Source: Phenylobacterium sp. (GTDB lineage Bacteria; Pseudomonadota; Alphaproteobacteria; Caulobacterales; Caulobacteraceae). From it: a stretch of DNA of 5,882 bases. The position numbers were made by a program, and so were the translations under genes. Of the stretch, positions 5,551 through 5,882 are shown piece after piece; positions within the stretch are counted from its first letter, which is position 1, and every line of letters begins with the position of its first letter. Below the pieces are notes generated by a model, which saw only the letters and a program-made list of their open reading frames with translations, was not told the origin of the DNA and searched no databases. The stretch is from the NCBI GenBank assembly GCA_028291285.1, contig JAQGIJ010000463.1:1-5882 (forward strand). Direction: 5' to 3'.

Positions 5551-5882
5551 GAGGAAGTCGACGAGCTGCTGCGCGCGGCTGCGCCAGCCGCCGGAGCGCG
5601 CGACCTTCTCCTGCCCCGCCCGCGCGACGGCCTCGCCCGCATCGAGGTCGAGAAGCCGGCCGACGACGTGCGCGGCCGTCGCCGGCTTGGCCCGGTTGAA
5701 GACGCCGATCGCCTCGCCGCCGAACAGCTCGCTGAGCGGCTGGCTGTAGTCCGAAGAGATGTCCGCCCCGGCGAGGGCGCCGTAGACCGCGCGCTCGCAT
5801 GCGCCGTTCCCCGCGTTCAGGTTCAGGACGACGCGGGAGTTGCCATAGAGCGCCGGCAGGTCCTCGAAGGCGACGCGGCCGA
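5539..5882 (-). CDS. Glycosyltransferase C-terminal fragment, CgeB-like / group 1 type
   Basis: The minus strand is open from the window edge down to a TGA at 5541-5539, giving the last 113 residues of a longer protein. The stretch VAFEDLPALYGNSRVVLNLNAG (3-24), then ACERAVYGALAGADISSDYSQPLSELFG (27-54), fits the C-terminal nucleotide-sugar-binding half of GT-B glycosyltransferases of the Glyco_trans_1_2 / CgeB-like type. There an LY-x-x-S-x-hydrophobic-x-LN segment is followed by an ER-x-x-x-A-x-x-GA segment and a Sxxx-LxxLF segment. The end (AGQEKVARSGGWRSRAQQLVDFLAAA, 88-113) is the usual final helix. Such enzymes transfer sugars to surface polysaccharide, protein or small molecules; donor and acceptor are not visible. 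It converges on the crotonase gene and probably belongs to a different transcription unit and function. The family call rests on pattern memory from a fragment, so it is less sure than the other genes; the reading frame itself is well supported. Confidence 0.7.
   Translation of the reverse strand, partial: GRVAFEDLPALYGNSRVVLNLNAGNGACERAVYGALAGADISSDYSQPLSELFGGEAIGVFNRAKPATAAHVVGRLLDLDAGEAVARAGQEKVARSGGWRSRAQQLVDFLAAA

Overview
The window is a GC-rich stretch of bacterial chromosome with densely packed genes, short spacers and strong G/C bias at third codon positions. The style fits an alphaproteobacterium, perhaps Caulobacteraceae or Sphingomonadales. That placement is inference from composition and from family resemblance recalled from memory, as no taxonomic marker gene is present. 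I saw no RNA genes, insertion sequences, CRISPR array or phage genes.

Layout. The left edge (minus strand) holds the N-terminal 336 residues of an aconitase-superfamily dehydratase large subunit, LeuC-like. It is cut by the window end before its iron-sulfur cysteines. It is transcribed away from a rightward group of four genes, across an 89-base intergenic region. That region has a locally AT-rich core, overlapping candidate promoters on both strands and two interlocking inverted repeats. The rightward group is: an amidohydrolase of the D-aminoacylase-like family (580 aa); a GntR-family regulator with a HutC/UTRA effector domain (272 aa), starting 2 bases after the amidohydrolase stop; an aldo/keto reductase (330 aa), after a 66-base gap; and a crotonase-fold (enoyl-CoA hydratase/isomerase-like) protein (258 aa), 21 bases further on. 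A convergent gene fragment at the right edge (minus strand) is the C-terminal end of a glycosyltransferase. It is probably unrelated to the rest and is separated from the crotonase by only 18 bases.

How the genes may work together. A dedicated metabolite-sensing repressor, a hydrolase for amide or cyclic bonds, a carbonyl reductase, a CoA-thioester enzyme and a divergent hydro-lyase together look like a small, locally regulated catabolic cluster. The substrate cannot be read from the sequence. Three of the enzymes belong to named families but differ at active-site positions when aligned by eye. The LeuC-like protein has an altered substrate-loop motif. The amidohydrolase keeps the HxH, Cys and Asp of D-aminoacylase but not the other two metal histidines. 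The crotonase lacks both catalytic glutamates of true enoyl-CoA hydratases. Standard annotations (leucine biosynthesis, D-aminoacylase, enoyl-CoA hydratase) may therefore mislead for all three. This is the most interesting aspect of the window.
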